The translations under genes were made by a program, and so were the position numbers. Of a DNA stretch of 64,000 nt, positions 12,295 to 23,549 are shown piece after piece. The first letter of the stretch is position 1. The number at the start of each line of letters is the position of its first letter. The notes under the pieces were generated by a model, which did not search any database, was not told where the DNA came from, and saw only the letters and a program-made list of their open reading frames with translations. This stretch comes from Diphasiastrum complanatum. Taxonomy: Eukaryota > Streptophyta > Lycopodiopsida > Lycopodiales > Lycopodiaceae. The stretch covers positions 32,240,305-32,304,304 of the forward strand of contig CM055096.1 in the NCBI GenBank assembly GCA_029204225.1, in the 5' to 3' direction.

Positions 12295-12375
12295 AAAAGC
12301 TCCAAGCAGTCTACATTGAATCATAAATAGATTCAAAGTCAAGAACAATCATCGAATTCACATTCGTCGAAAAAG

Positions 12376-12720
12376 AAAATGTTTTGCATGTATTGCAAAC
12401 ACAATAACCATGAGATCCATGATTGCCGAATTCTCAAAGCGAAGAATGCAACTAAGCAACTTGATCAACAAGCAAATATAGTTACAGCATATCCTGAAGT
12501 CAAAATAGACGAAGACAATTTTATGGTCAAAGAAAAACACGCAAATTCGGATGATTTGTGGTTTCTAGATTTTGGAACTACTCAACATATGACCAATCAT
12601 CGTGAGATTTTTCATTTCTATACGTCTTACAACACAAAGAAGTATGTTCATCTTGGTGATGATAGCACTCACACTATCGAAGGTGAAGGTACTATAAGAT
12701 TAAGGTTCCAGCATGATTAA
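12376..12720 (+). pseudogene. Copia zinc knuckle and protease fragment
   Basis: The 113-residue frame starts with the CX2CX4HX4C knuckle CMYCKHNNHEIHDC and continues to a protease-like DDLWFLDFGTTQHMTN, where the canonical D-S/T-G catalytic triplet has become D-F-G. It stops at 12720 with no continuing integrase. It is unrelated by position to the oppositely oriented LTR just upstream. Confidence 0.75.
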
Positions 12721-14200
12721 TTCAAACTACTGTCAACAGTTTTGTATGTTTCTAGACATTTGTTTTGGGACTTTGACCTAAAAAAGACTAATCTCTTTTG
12801 GTGCTTTTTAATGGTCCTAGTTTTAGGCCAAAATCATGGTTTTTTTTAAGGATTCTCTAATTTGCAATTAAAAAAAAATGTTAAAAAGTGTCAATTTCAA
12901 TGAAGCACTACAAGTTTTTTTGTGCAGATTTTATAAAACCATCATCATTACATACTACATAACATTTCAAGACAACACATAATTTTTGGAAGTCCAAGCA
13001 CCATTAAAACACAAAAGGGCTTAAATTATATTATATATATAGTTTTTTCAAAGTACATTTTCTAAGGAATTTTTACTGATGATTCTCAATTCAGAACTTG
13101 AAATGTTTTGAACACTCGTTTTCAGTCGATGAGGTGAAAGGCCCGTCTTCTTCATCAGAGTCAATTGGCATATCGTCTTCAGAATTCGCGTCCAATATTG
13201 ATAAAAAACCTTGTAAGTCAGATTTTCTCTATTGTTGATGAGTTGATGACAATGGTTGTTTCATTAATCCAAGTCGTTCATTCAGTATGGCTATAGTTGA
13301 CTTTTTTAGATGATTGGTCATTGTCAACTCAAAATAAAAGGCCAAAACATCTACATCTTGTACATTCAAATCATCAATCCTCAGTTGATATTTTGGCAAT
13401 CAGTTTCTCTTGCCCTTGGATTGACTTGTAACAATTCAAGATCGTACCTTCCCAAAAAAACATTTGTTGAAGTGGTGCGCAACCAATGGATACGTAGTAC
13501 TTTTGTCTAATTTTTGTTTTGAATGAAACCAAGTACTTTGGCAATCCAAAATGCATGTCCTTCATTGTTTTCTGAAGCTAGAAGAGCAACAAGGCTTCCA
13601 ATTTAGATTCGTGACATCTATAGTTGCGTGAACAGGTTCAGCAGGTGTGGGAATATCTGCTTAAACATTAGGTTGTTGTTGATTTGCCTCTGCTGGTTCA
13701 ATAGTTTTAGAAGAATAAAGATTCTCAACAAATATAGCTCTTTTGGATTTGACCAGATTCTGGACTTGAGAAGTGGACCTTTTTCAAATATGTGAAAAAC
13801 TTGCACGTCAAACATGAATTGATTGATGTGGATCTCTAGATTTGCTTGAATCCGTGACTGAGTGAAATGAATCCTATGAATCATCAATTACTAACTCTTC
13901 TAATCTGTCAAAACAATCTTGCAATGTTATTTCTCTAACATCTGAATATGAAGATGAAGGACTCAAATTTGTAACAAGTTGTGTCAAATGTGTCATTTTC
14001 TGAAAAGTAGTCAAATGACAAATTTCAGATAATGTTGTTGAAGGGGAGACACAAAGGGTATTAGGATGAGAACCTGAAGGAGTGACTTCATAATAGTAAT
14101 CTTCATTAGGAATATCAGAGGAGAATGACTCAGATGTGGCTACGTACTGAGTTACAACAACAGGAATAGAAGAACAAGAACTGCTTGCCATTGCAAAAAT
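12721..14200. other. Unassigned; possible minus-strand decayed gene
   Basis: A minus-strand open frame at 14191-13874 starts MASSSCSSIPVVV and is Ser/Thr-rich (105 codons). Further minus-strand pieces, interrupted by stops, continue to about 13080 and end in an acidic stretch, DANSEDDMPIDSDEEDGPF. I do not recognise it. It lies immediately beside the palindromic-motif region and could belong to the same element. Confidence 0.3.
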
Positions 14201-14221
14201 TTAAAAATTTTGATTCTGGTC

Positions 14222-15993
14222 CTATGCCAAGCATAGACGAAAATAAAAATATAATCGTAAAAATAACACAACAAACAAAAAGTTTACATTATGCTATGCT
14301 AGTCATAGAAAGAGTTAAACAGACTATGCCAACACCAATAGAAATACATACTGAAATTCGCAAAGAGCGCATTTAATATAAATTCAACAATTATAACAAA
14401 GATAATTTTCAACTGCAAAAGATCGCTCTTAAATGCTATAAGATTAGGGTTAGATTTTCCTTCTAATAGTAGGGTTAGAGTTGGTACACTTGACACGGGT
14501 TCATTCTAATAGTTGGTCGTCAAAAAACTTGTTTGTGGTCCATGAAAAAGAATGTTGGTCGCGAAGTAAAATGGGGGCCCATTAAAGTTTGAAGGTCAAT
14601 TTTTTTTTACTTAAGGACCCCAAGAGTAAAACATGACACCTCATTGTGAATTTGCGTTCAGGGTGGTTGGTAGAGTAGAATCATTCACTTGATGACCTTC
14701 TATAATCTCGCGCATAGCTATTGACAATTCATTTTTTGTCCAAGTAATATCTGTAAGTTTTTCTTTATGCTCAACATAGTATTGTGTCGTGATAATCTTA
14801 AAAAAAATATTTAATTTATTTTAAACTCTATGATGGGCATAGAAAATTCTTTATTTTGCTACTATTGTCTATGCTCAGCATAGAAACCTTTCTTCCTCGC
14901 TCCCAAGTCTTATGTTGAGCATAACACCTCTTCAATCATTAAGTGGCTTTGTTATGTTCAGCATAAGATATTCTCTAAATTTCTCTGGAGTTCTATGTTG
15001 AGCATAGTGTGCTATCTAACTCCACGCGGATGTGTTATGCTCAGCAAAGCAACTCCTCTTTCACTCGTCCGAATGTTATGCTAAGTATAGATCGTCGACT
15101 AGCGAAAGAGAAGATCTTATGCTCAACATAACATATTTGCGTGGAGTTAGATAGCACACTATGCTCAGCATAGAACTCCGAAAAAATTTAGAAAATATCT
15201 TATGTTGAGCATAACAAAGTCACTTAACGATTGAAGAGGTGTTATACTCAGCATAAGACTTGGGAGCAAGGAAGAAAGGTTTCTATGCTGAGCATAGGCA
15301 ATAGTAATAAAATAAAAGAATTTTCTATGCTTAGCAAGGAAAATAGTTTTTTTTTTTCAACTTGGACCTAAAAATGTTTAAAAAACCTAAAAATCCAAAT
15401 AAAATTATTGATTTTTAATGAAAATTTTGGGTAAATTTATGTCATTCATACTTGTATTTTAAATGATTTCTTTGTTTAAATTCTAATAAATTGTCAATAA
15501 TAACTGTATTTTGCAGACTTAGAGTAAAAATTTTGAGAAATTAAGGATGTCAAAAATTGTCTTTTGGATGCTAGACCGGGCTCAGAATGTTCCTCTAAAG
15601 GACAAAAATAAATACATGTTTTAGTTTACAAGAGGTGTAAATATCAGTAGAATGAATGAACTATTTATCCATGTTGTTGAGAAGAGCGAAAGAGGTGAAG
15701 GTCCATTTTAAGTACAAGGTAGAGTCCTTATTGATCAGTCCAATGATGATGCGGAGCAAGAGAGCTTGGTCATTGTTCTTGTGAAAGAACTTGACAAAAG
15801 TCATTCGATATTTATTTTGGATGAGGGAATACTTAAGATTCGACTTTGCAAAGACGAAGCCATTAAAATGTATTTTGACAAAGCCCTTATGACATTGGTA
15901 TGAACACATTAAAAAGAATAATTATATTATTTACAATGAATTGGGTTTAATATTATTTGGTATTATAATAAATCCGATCTATGCTGAGCATAG
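14222..15993. repeat. Region marked by repeated CTATGCTGAGCATAG palindromes
   Basis: Variants of the 15-bp palindrome occur at 14222, 14294 and 14765, then 13 times in the phased array 14828-15339, and once more, perfect, at 15979. The outermost copies may mark the ends of one element of about 1.8 kb. No transposase was recognised between them. A short open frame on the minus strand (15909-15661) is unassigned. Confidence 0.6.
14828..15339. repeat. Phased palindromic array inside a large inverted repeat
   Basis: Thirteen 15-bp motifs (consensus CTATGCTGAGCATAG or TTATGTTGAGCATAA) start at 14828, 14869, 14910, 14952, 14993, 15035, 15076, 15117, 15159, 15200, 15242, 15283 and 15325. Steps are 41 or 42 bp, mean 41.4. 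The 26-27-bp segments between them differ from one another, but are mirrored about a dyad near 15083: the segment after motif 1 is the reverse complement of the one before motif 13, and so on. The whole is an inverted repeat with arms of about 250 bp and virtually no loop. Confidence 0.95.
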
Positions 15994-16425
15994 ATTACTT
16001 TATCAATACTTGAAGTTCTCTAACATTATTCTTTTGTTTTCTGTCATGTAGAGCCTCAAACAATGTTTAATAAACGTGCTCTGTGTTGTTGTTGAGGGGA
16101 AGGATCCAGTCTTTTCTTCTCATTGTACAAAGTCAATGGCAGTGGCACGTAGCAATATAGCTTCTTCTACTGTCCCATCCCACACATATGTTACTGGTAA
16201 GTTTGCACCCTCCGAATCAGCACTCTTTTCCAACGACTGTACATATTGAATCCGCAACCGACAAACCAAAGTCCAAAAATAAATCCATGGCCAAGTGGCC
16301 TAAAGAAGTTCCTTCTGAAGAAAACAAAAAAAAGTCTAAAGAGACCACTTTAGTTTTGCCTGGAGCCACTATCCAACCGTTGAAGGACTATTTGAGATCT
16401 CTAAAATCAGAGATCAAATTCATAA
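15340..16425. other. No gene recognised
   Basis: AT-rich sequence. A plus-strand open frame begins near 16188, but its first 80 codons have no recognisable similarity; copia homology begins only at about 16426. Confidence 0.5.
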
Positions 16426-19115
16426 AACTACTATCTGTTGGGACGATGGCTGATCAACAACTCAAGGTTGAGTTTGACAGTGACAAATGTCTTGTCAAAG
16501 ACATCAAGAATCACTACAAAGTGATAGTTACAGGAGCTAGAGTCAATGGGAATCAACTCTACAAATTGAATGTGACATCTTTTACTCAAGCTATGATAAG
16601 CATTGTTGATAGTCGAAGTGATCTTTGGCATCAAAGGTTTGGTCATATCAGTGCTCAAACCTTGCAAATTCTTAAAAGAGGTAATCTAGTTGTTGGATTG
16701 TCTGATATCTCTTTTGAAGGAAAAATTTGTGAGGGTTGCATTTTGGAAAAACAACAAAGAAAGAGATTTCCCAAAGATGGAGAAAGAAGAGCCAGTGACA
16801 TTCTTGATCTTGTTCATAGTGATCTGTGTGGACCAATACAAACTAGGTCCATTAGTGGTTGTTACTATTTCATCACATTCATTGATGACTATAGTAGACA
16901 TATCTGGATTTGTTTAATAAGCAAGAAATCTGATGCTTTTGCCAAGTTTAGAGAGTTCAAGGCTCTAGCTGAAAAACAAACAGGTTGTTATATTAAGACC
17001 CTCAGATCAGATGGTGGCGGTGAGTATTTTTCAACAGAGTTTATAAATTCACCACAACAAAACGGAGTTGCAGAATGGAAAAACAGATCCATTGTGGAGA
17101 TGGCTAGGACAATGCTTAAGAGCAAGGGTTTGCCAAATACTTTTTGGGCAGAAGCATGCAACACAGCTACTCATATCTTGAATTGGTGTCCTACGAAGTC
17201 CGTGGAGGGTAAGACACCTTACGAAGCTTTTACTAGAAAGAAACCTAATGTTTCTCATTTACGAGTATTTGGTTGTGATGCTTACGCTCATGTACCTGAT
17301 GAAAAACGAAAGAAGCTAGATGCAAAAGCTGTTAAGTGTATTTTCCTTGGATATGATGAAAGAGCCAAGGCATACAGGATGTATGACACAGATGCACAAA
17401 AGATTGTGATTTCCAGAGATGCTACTTTTGATGAGATGGGTCAAAATGACCAATTGATCCCTTTGATGATAAAGCTAAAGTGCAAGTAAAGGAAGAAGTT
17501 GGTGTTGATATGGAAGAGCCAATGGAAAAAGACAAGGTCAATAATGAGATTCCTAGGAGAGTGCCTAAGTGGTACTTGTCAGTAACAAGTGATGCTAATA
17601 AGGGAGATACTCCCGAATCAAGTGAGTAGGGAGAGCTTAGAAGATCAAGTAGAAATCGAAAACCTCCTACAAGATTAGAGATGAATCTAGCCCTAATGGA
17701 TTTTGTGCTCAAGCTCAAGAACCAAATAATTTTGATAAAGCAAAGGAGCACAAGGAGTGGCATGAAGCTATGGAAACAGAAATGGAAGCTATAACAAAAA
17801 ATAGGACATGGAACTTGGTTGAGCTACCTGATGGTAAGATGCCTATCACTTGCAAATGGATATACAAGATCACATATGGAGCTGCTGGGCAACTCAACAA
17901 GTACAAAGCACGGTTGGTTGCAAGAGGATTTGAGCAGCAGGAAGGTGTTGATTTTGAGGAAACCTTCGCACCCGTAGCTAAGATGGTAAGTATACGTTCT
18001 ATCATTGCTATTTCTATTTTCTATGGTTGGAAGATGGATGTTAATTTGGCTTTTCTTAATGGAGTGCTGGATGAAGAGGTGTATTTAGTAGAACCTCAAG
18101 GATTTGTTGAGCCAGGGAGAGAGCATCTCATTTGTAAGCTCAACAAAGCCATTTATGGATTGAAAAAAGCACCACGGGTGTGGTACTCTTGCATTGATGA
18201 ACACTTCAAGCAAAGGGGAATGGTAAAGAGTGATGCTGATCCTAATCTTTACATTCTAAGGAAAAACTCAGATATAGTGTTCATTGTATTGTACGTGGAT
18301 GATTTGATTATTACAGGAAGTAATGAGAGCTTAATTGATGAAATAAAATCAGATCTTTCCAATGCTTTTGACATGAGTGATCTAGGATTGATGCACTATT
18401 GTCTTGGCATTGAAGTATGACAAAAGGAAGACATGGTCTTTCTTACACAAAGCAAATATGCACGAGATATGCTTTATAAGTTCAATATGCAGGATTGTAA
18501 GCCTTTGAGTACACATATGGATGTCAACATGAAGCTTACTACATATGATGAATATGAGAAAATGGATGTTTATTTGTATAGATAGTTGGTGGGTAGTTTG
18601 ATTTATTTGACACACGTATTCTCAGATACATTTGAGGGACATTGAATTTCGGTTTGAAGTATGATCAGTCTGAAGCGCCAATGTTGGTAGGTTATACAAA
18701 TGTCGATTGGGCAGGTAATATTGATGACAGAAGATCTACCAGTGGTCATACATTCAGTTATGGTATAGCTACAATTTCATGGAGCAGTAGAAAGCAACCT
18801 ACAGTAGCCTTATCATCGACGAAAGCTGAATATCGAGCACTCAACAATGCTACACAAGAAGTGGTATGGTTACGAAGATTGCTTGTGGATTTAGGTCAAC
18901 CACAGGTGGATGTGACTACTATATCTTGCGATAATCAAAATTGCATTCACCTTGCCAAAAATCCAGTTCTACATGCTCGAACCAAGCACATCGAAATACA
19001 CTACCATTTTGTTCGAGAGAAAATTGTTGATGGAGCCATTCATCTCGTTTTTTGTAAATCTGAAGATCAAATGACAGATATATTTACTAAGTCATTAGGT
19101 AGATGTAAATTTTAG
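16426..19115 (+). pseudogene. Ty1/copia integrase-RT-RNase H, 5'-truncated
   Basis: Homology starts abruptly at LLSVGTMADQQLK. The first frame (to 17489) has the pre-integrase HHCC finger (WHQRFGHIS, CEGCILEK) and integrase core, with D in SDLCGP and D in SDGGGEY; about 16 residues before PQQNGVAE are missing. A frameshift precedes the RT frame at 17770-18420 (KARLVARG, DVNLAFLNG, YGLKKAPR, YVDD). A TGA at 18418 and a deletion near 18600 separate RNase H (18642-19115: WAGNIDDRRSTSG, ALSSTKAEY, DIFTKSL). The 5' LTR, gag and protease are absent. It belongs to the same family as the minus-strand copy at 20.7-23.5 kb. Confidence 0.95.
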
Positions 19116-19170
19116 AGGTTTTGTACTCTATTAGGAATAGAAGAATGTAATTTTATCATTGAGAGAGACT

Positions 19171-19432
19171 GTTAGAATTTAATGATAAACTTCATTGTTA
19201 CTGTTTACGAGGTACATTAATGTTGACAACTGTGACCAGTTGTCATTAGCCGTAGGCTAGTCTATTAGTCTACTCGTAGGTTTCCTCTCTCTATTAGGGG
19301 TTCAGGGTTTATTTGTACATTTTACATTCTATATGAGTTAGTGTGATAGAGTGACAGTGCGTGTTTTTCTTTCGCCTTCTTGTGGTGATTGCTTATGGTG
19401 AATGCTTGATGTTGCATATCTAATTCTTGACA
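19171..19432 (+). mobile_element. 3' LTR of the copia element (262 bp)
   Basis: It begins TGTTAGAATTTAATGATAAAC after a purine tract (TTGAGAGAGAC) and ends TAATTCTTGACA. The reverse complement of 23262-23513 matches it along its whole length, which fixes both ends. Confidence 0.93.
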
Positions 19433-19435
19433 ATA

Positions 19436-19836
19436 GGCAAAATGTGGAGGAAAATTTAGTTATTGATACCATACTGCTCCTAGAGTCCACGAGGTATTTG
19501 AAACCCTACCCGAGCCCAAAGCCAAAAAAAATTCAAACCAGGAACCTGCTAGTATCACAAAAACATGATACCAGACCAACACTGGAAGTGACCTTCTGTG
19601 GCATGAAAGCTTTTTTTACTTCTTGTTTTGTTTTAATTTTTTTTACATGCACCTTTCACGCAGAAGGTCATGTAAAAAAAGTTTTTTTACATGCACCTTC
19701 TGCAGCCCGGAATGTGAATGTAAAAGACTTTGGAAAGAAAAAAATAGGCGTAGAAATTACGTTCTTCAAGGCACCTCTTTTTTCATGAAAAAGCAAAAAA
19801 ATGATTTTACGTGAGAGAGATAGAGAGGAGGTTGTG
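19436..19836 (+). repeat. Repeat R1, copy A
   Basis: About 400 bp shared with 43257-43650 and 61169-61505, both in the opposite orientation. It carries the hairpin-forming words TTTACATGCACCTTC and GAAGGTCATGTAAA, the phrase GATACCAGACCAACACTGG, and a 3' block ending GTGAGAGAGATAGAGAGGAGG. No coding capacity is convincing. A 3' companion block of the same element may lie at 20620-20742. Confidence 0.85.
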
Positions 19837-20619
19837 TCTCCTCACATCCAACCACTTTCTAAAAAACCAATTTCACATTGTAAGGACCCATTTAATGACT
19901 TGAGGCACTTTAGGCCTATTTTCCTAAATAGTAATATAATGGCACACAAGCCGATTACTAGCATTATTACTAAAGTCGGATGATTTATTACATATTTTCT
20001 TAAATTAAGTTAATTTTTTTTTGTATAATAAAATCACCTCTTTAGTTTTTGTAATAATCATAATATCCAAGATTAATACATGTGCATTTTTTTACAAACA
20101 CAATCTTTGCTTAAAAAACTCTAACTTCTATAACTCAAAGCTTCTCTTGTATTTCTAAGGCCACACTAAGGAACTTATTAGAGTCCTTGCTACATATACG
20201 CAACAAGTTCGTCTTAGACCTTCTCAACTTTTCAAACACACATTCAAAAATAAATTGCTTATCAAGTCCTAGAGCCATAGATATTGTGTTTGATCTACTT
20301 GTGGCTATGATTTAACAGAAGAAGAAGAACAAATCATTCTTCCAATATGCTTTGGATGCCCATTTGGGCTATAATATTTGATGATTTAATGATTTGTTTG
20401 TTTTCTTTTGTTTTGTTTTATGGACTTCCTTTTTTTTGTCAAGAATTCCAAAAATTAAAAGTGCTTTCTATATATTAAATTATGTATAGAAAATCCCGTA
20501 GAAGAAAACTTGCGGTTATTGTCATGTTTGCATTAAGCAAAGCTTTAGCTTCATGGAGTAGAAAATGTTGGACAACATTCTAACAACTAAAACAAGATAT
20601 TTAGATCGGAAGTGAACTC
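19837..20619. other. No gene recognised; possibly the interior of the R1 element
   Basis: AT-rich with no sustained reading frame. Copy B joins the blocks on either side of this stretch directly, which suggests either an internal deletion in B or an insertion here. Confidence 0.4.
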
Positions 20620-20742
20620 CTTAAAGAAACTCTCAACTAGACGACAATACTAAAAGTAGTTTTTTTTTTCTTGCTTGGATAAAGTTTCTTCTCTAAATCA
20701 CGTAGGATAGATGATTACTAATCTCATATTATCATTTCCTTT
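20620..20742 (+). repeat. R1-associated 3' block
   Basis: Matches the reverse complement of 43138-43256 (CTCAACTAG, CAATACTAAAAGTAGTTTTTT, CTTGCTTG, AATCACGTAGGA, GATGATTACTAAT, ATATTATCATTTCCT). In copy B it directly follows R1; here it is about 780 bp downstream and abuts the broken end of a copia integrase. Confidence 0.75.
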
Positions 20743-22499
20743 GAACAAGATAAAAAATGCCATTGGCTCTTCTTGCTCCATCTTTGGGAAATCTCTCTGT
20801 GTGCTGTTTTCCCAAAATGCAACCCTGACAATTTTTCTTATCAAAAGTAAAAACCACTAATGGACCTAGTTTGTACTGGTCCACACAGATCACTATGAAC
20901 AAGATCAAGAATGTCATTGGCTCTTCTTGTTCTATCTTTGGGAAATCTCTCTCTATGCTGTTTTCCCAAAATGCAATCCTCACAAATTTTTCCTTCAAAA
21001 GAGATATTAGGCAATCCAACAACTAGATCACCTCTTTTAAAGATTTGCAAGCTTTGAGCACTAATATGACCATACCTTTGATGCCAAAGGTCACTTCGAC
21101 TATCAACAGTGCTTACCATAGCTTGAGTAAAAGATCTCGCATTCAATTTGTAGAGTCGATTCCCGTTGACTCTAGCTCTTGTAGCAATCACCTTGTAGTG
21201 ATTCTTGATGTCTTTGACAAGACATTTGTCATTGTCAAACTCAACCTTGAGTTGTTGATCAGCCATCGTCCCAATAGATAGTAGATTGTTAGCTAAGCTA
21301 GGTACATATTGCACATTGCTTATTTGCTTTATCTTCTCATTGGCTAACTTCATTGGTACCACTCCAATTCCTTTAACAGATAGCAATTTGCCATCAGCTT
21401 GTCCAACTTCATCACCATTGTCAGTTTTCTTGAGTTCAGTAAAACCACTCTTTCCTTAAATTCATGTGCTTGGATGCACCACTATCAATGTACCAGGTAT
21501 CCTTGGCTTCATCACTTGTCATTAATGCTGTAATGAACAATTTTGAATTCTCACTTGTATCATCTTCATATCGATCATCATCGTATTGGATGTTGATCAG
21601 TATAATTATCTTCATAATAATAGTGATCAAATTGATTTTGATCAGCATAATTTCCCGCTTGCCATTTGTCTTTTCTTTGTTCCATCTCCTTCTGTTCTTG
21701 AAGCATTCACGCTCCCAGTGGCCAGGTATATTTTGTCTTGAATAGCCACGTCCTTGACCTCGGCCTTGATTCCAATTGCCTCGATTCGAACTATCATTGA
21801 CTTGCTCATAAAATTGTTGAAATGGTCCCTAGCTTGAGTTTCCTCCTCTCGATTGATACTTTCCACAGCCAAATCTTCTACCTCGTCCTCTAACTGCAAG
21901 AGCTTGATCATAGCTCCTGTTACGATGATTCAAGTTCTCTTGATGTTGCTCTTCTTGCAAAATCAATCCACCTAGTTCTTCATAGGTTGGAAGATTTTCT
22001 CTTGTGGCTATACTCGTCATAAACATCTGATGTGACTCACTCAGACTATTCAATGTCAGTTGCACGATCTCATAATCTTGTACTCGCTCTCCAACTGCTG
22101 CTAATTGGTCACAAATCTCTTTGATCTTCAGTATGTGATCGACAATAGTTGCACCATCATCCATCTGCAATCTATGCAACTTCGTCTTCAGAAATAGTAT
22201 TCAAGATGTATTTGTCGTTTTGTATCCCACGTTTCTTTTGGTCCTTTTGAATCTGAAATATAGAGAGTAATTGCATCTCTAACTGATAAGTTGATGACAT
22301 TCTAGGCTTTCCGTTTTCTCCTATCAAATGCCCGCTGATCTTCTTCAATCACTGGCCTTGTCTCTTCATTGTCACGATCTCCCATAGCTCCTTTTCCATC
22401 AAAAAATTTTGAGTTTGAATTTCCAAACTACATATTTGTCGACAGCTTCCAATTTGCTTGACTCATTGAGGACACGCTCGCTTAGAGTTGCCATTACTG

Positions 22500-23249
22500 G
22501 ATAGATGAGTTTGGATCATCACACCACAAAACTGTAAATTTTTTGTTGTACACCTGATATCGGTACGACGTGCGGGTGCACGACTATTCGGGATTCTCTT
22601 TAGCTCACACGTGTGGATCCGATATTGATACGGGTATGCGATATTGGTATGATGCACGGATGTATGACTGCTCCATATTTTCTTTACCTCTGGCGCATCG
22701 GTCTGATATTGATACGAAAAAGATGAAAAGTAGAAGAAATATAAGAGCTTTTAGAGGGAATATTCTACATTTCTCACTTCGGTGTGATGGTTATGTCACC
22801 TCCTCTTTGCAAAGATTTTGAAATGTGTAATTGTTCAAAAGACAGAGATCAATAATGTGAAAAGTATGAAGCCTCTAACTCCGAATGACAATACTAGACA
22901 CTGTCTAGTGTGATTTGCAGTATCCCAAATAGACAAATGAGAGATTTCTTGGCAAACCTCTCACACAAATGGCACTTTTCACAACAACTAGAAAGTATTG
23001 TAAAAATCTCTCCACTCAGTAGATTTTCAATCTGTCTGATGCTGTCATGACCTTTCTGATGCCTCCGAGACTTTGTCTTTGTTCCCCACTGATGATTCTA
23101 AGTTCCAAACCTGCATAATACACCAAAGAAGAATTTCTTCCAGCCGTTTTTGTCTCTCCAAGCTTTCACCTCCCGTGAAAGACTTTCTCACTTCATTGCG
23201 GAGCCTGTGACAAGCTGTATCCACTGATCAGGCACGTAGGACTATCGCT
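22500..23249. other. Untranslated leader between PBS and gag of the copia element
   Basis: About 750 bp between the primer site and the gag start. It contains repeated GATATT(G)ATACG words near 22620-22710 and no coding similarity. Confidence 0.6.
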
Positions 23250-23261
23250 GCTCTAATAGCA

Positions 23262-23513
23262 TGTCAAGAATTAGATATGCATTATCAAGCATTCACCATA
23301 AGCAATCACCACAAGAAGGCGGAAGAAGAGCACGCACTATCACTCTATCACACTAACACATATAAAATGTAAAATGTACAACTAAGCCTTGAACCCTGAT
23401 AGAGAGAGAAAATCTATGAGTAGACTAATAGACTAGCCTACGCTTGGTCACAGCTGTCAACATTAATGTACATTGTAAATAGTAACAATGAAGTTTATCA
23501 TTGATTTCTAACA
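23262..23513 (-). mobile_element. 5' LTR (252 bp) of the copia element
   Basis: Reverse complement of the 19171-19432 LTR with scattered substitutions; termini TGTTAG and TTGACA. The divergence between the two LTRs cannot date one insertion, because they belong to separate copies. Confidence 0.92.
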
Positions 23514-23549
23514 AGAATATGACATTAAGCTCCAATATATCAGAATTGC

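Larger units (their letters stand above)
20743..23513 (-). mobile_element. Ty1/copia element, 5' half (LTR to integrase)
   Basis: The 5' LTR is 23513-23262, followed by a primer site variant TGCTATTAGAGC (23261-23250). The gag starts at ATG 22494 (MATLSERVLNESSKLEAVDK) but has several stops; fragments with gag motifs follow to about 21640. A protease (YIDSGASKHM) lies near 21460-21500, and pre-integrase/integrase (21386-20841) has WHQRYGHIS and SDLCGP. At about 20870 the sequence jumps back and repeats the CxxCILGKQH segment to 20732, then ends. The rest of the polyprotein and the 3' LTR are missing. Confidence 0.92.

Noticed and set aside
14828-15339. CRISPR array
   Set aside because: The repeat-spacer spacing looks CRISPR-like, but spacers are mirrored across a dyad, repeats are only 15 bp and palindromic, and the context is a plant genome with no Cas genes.
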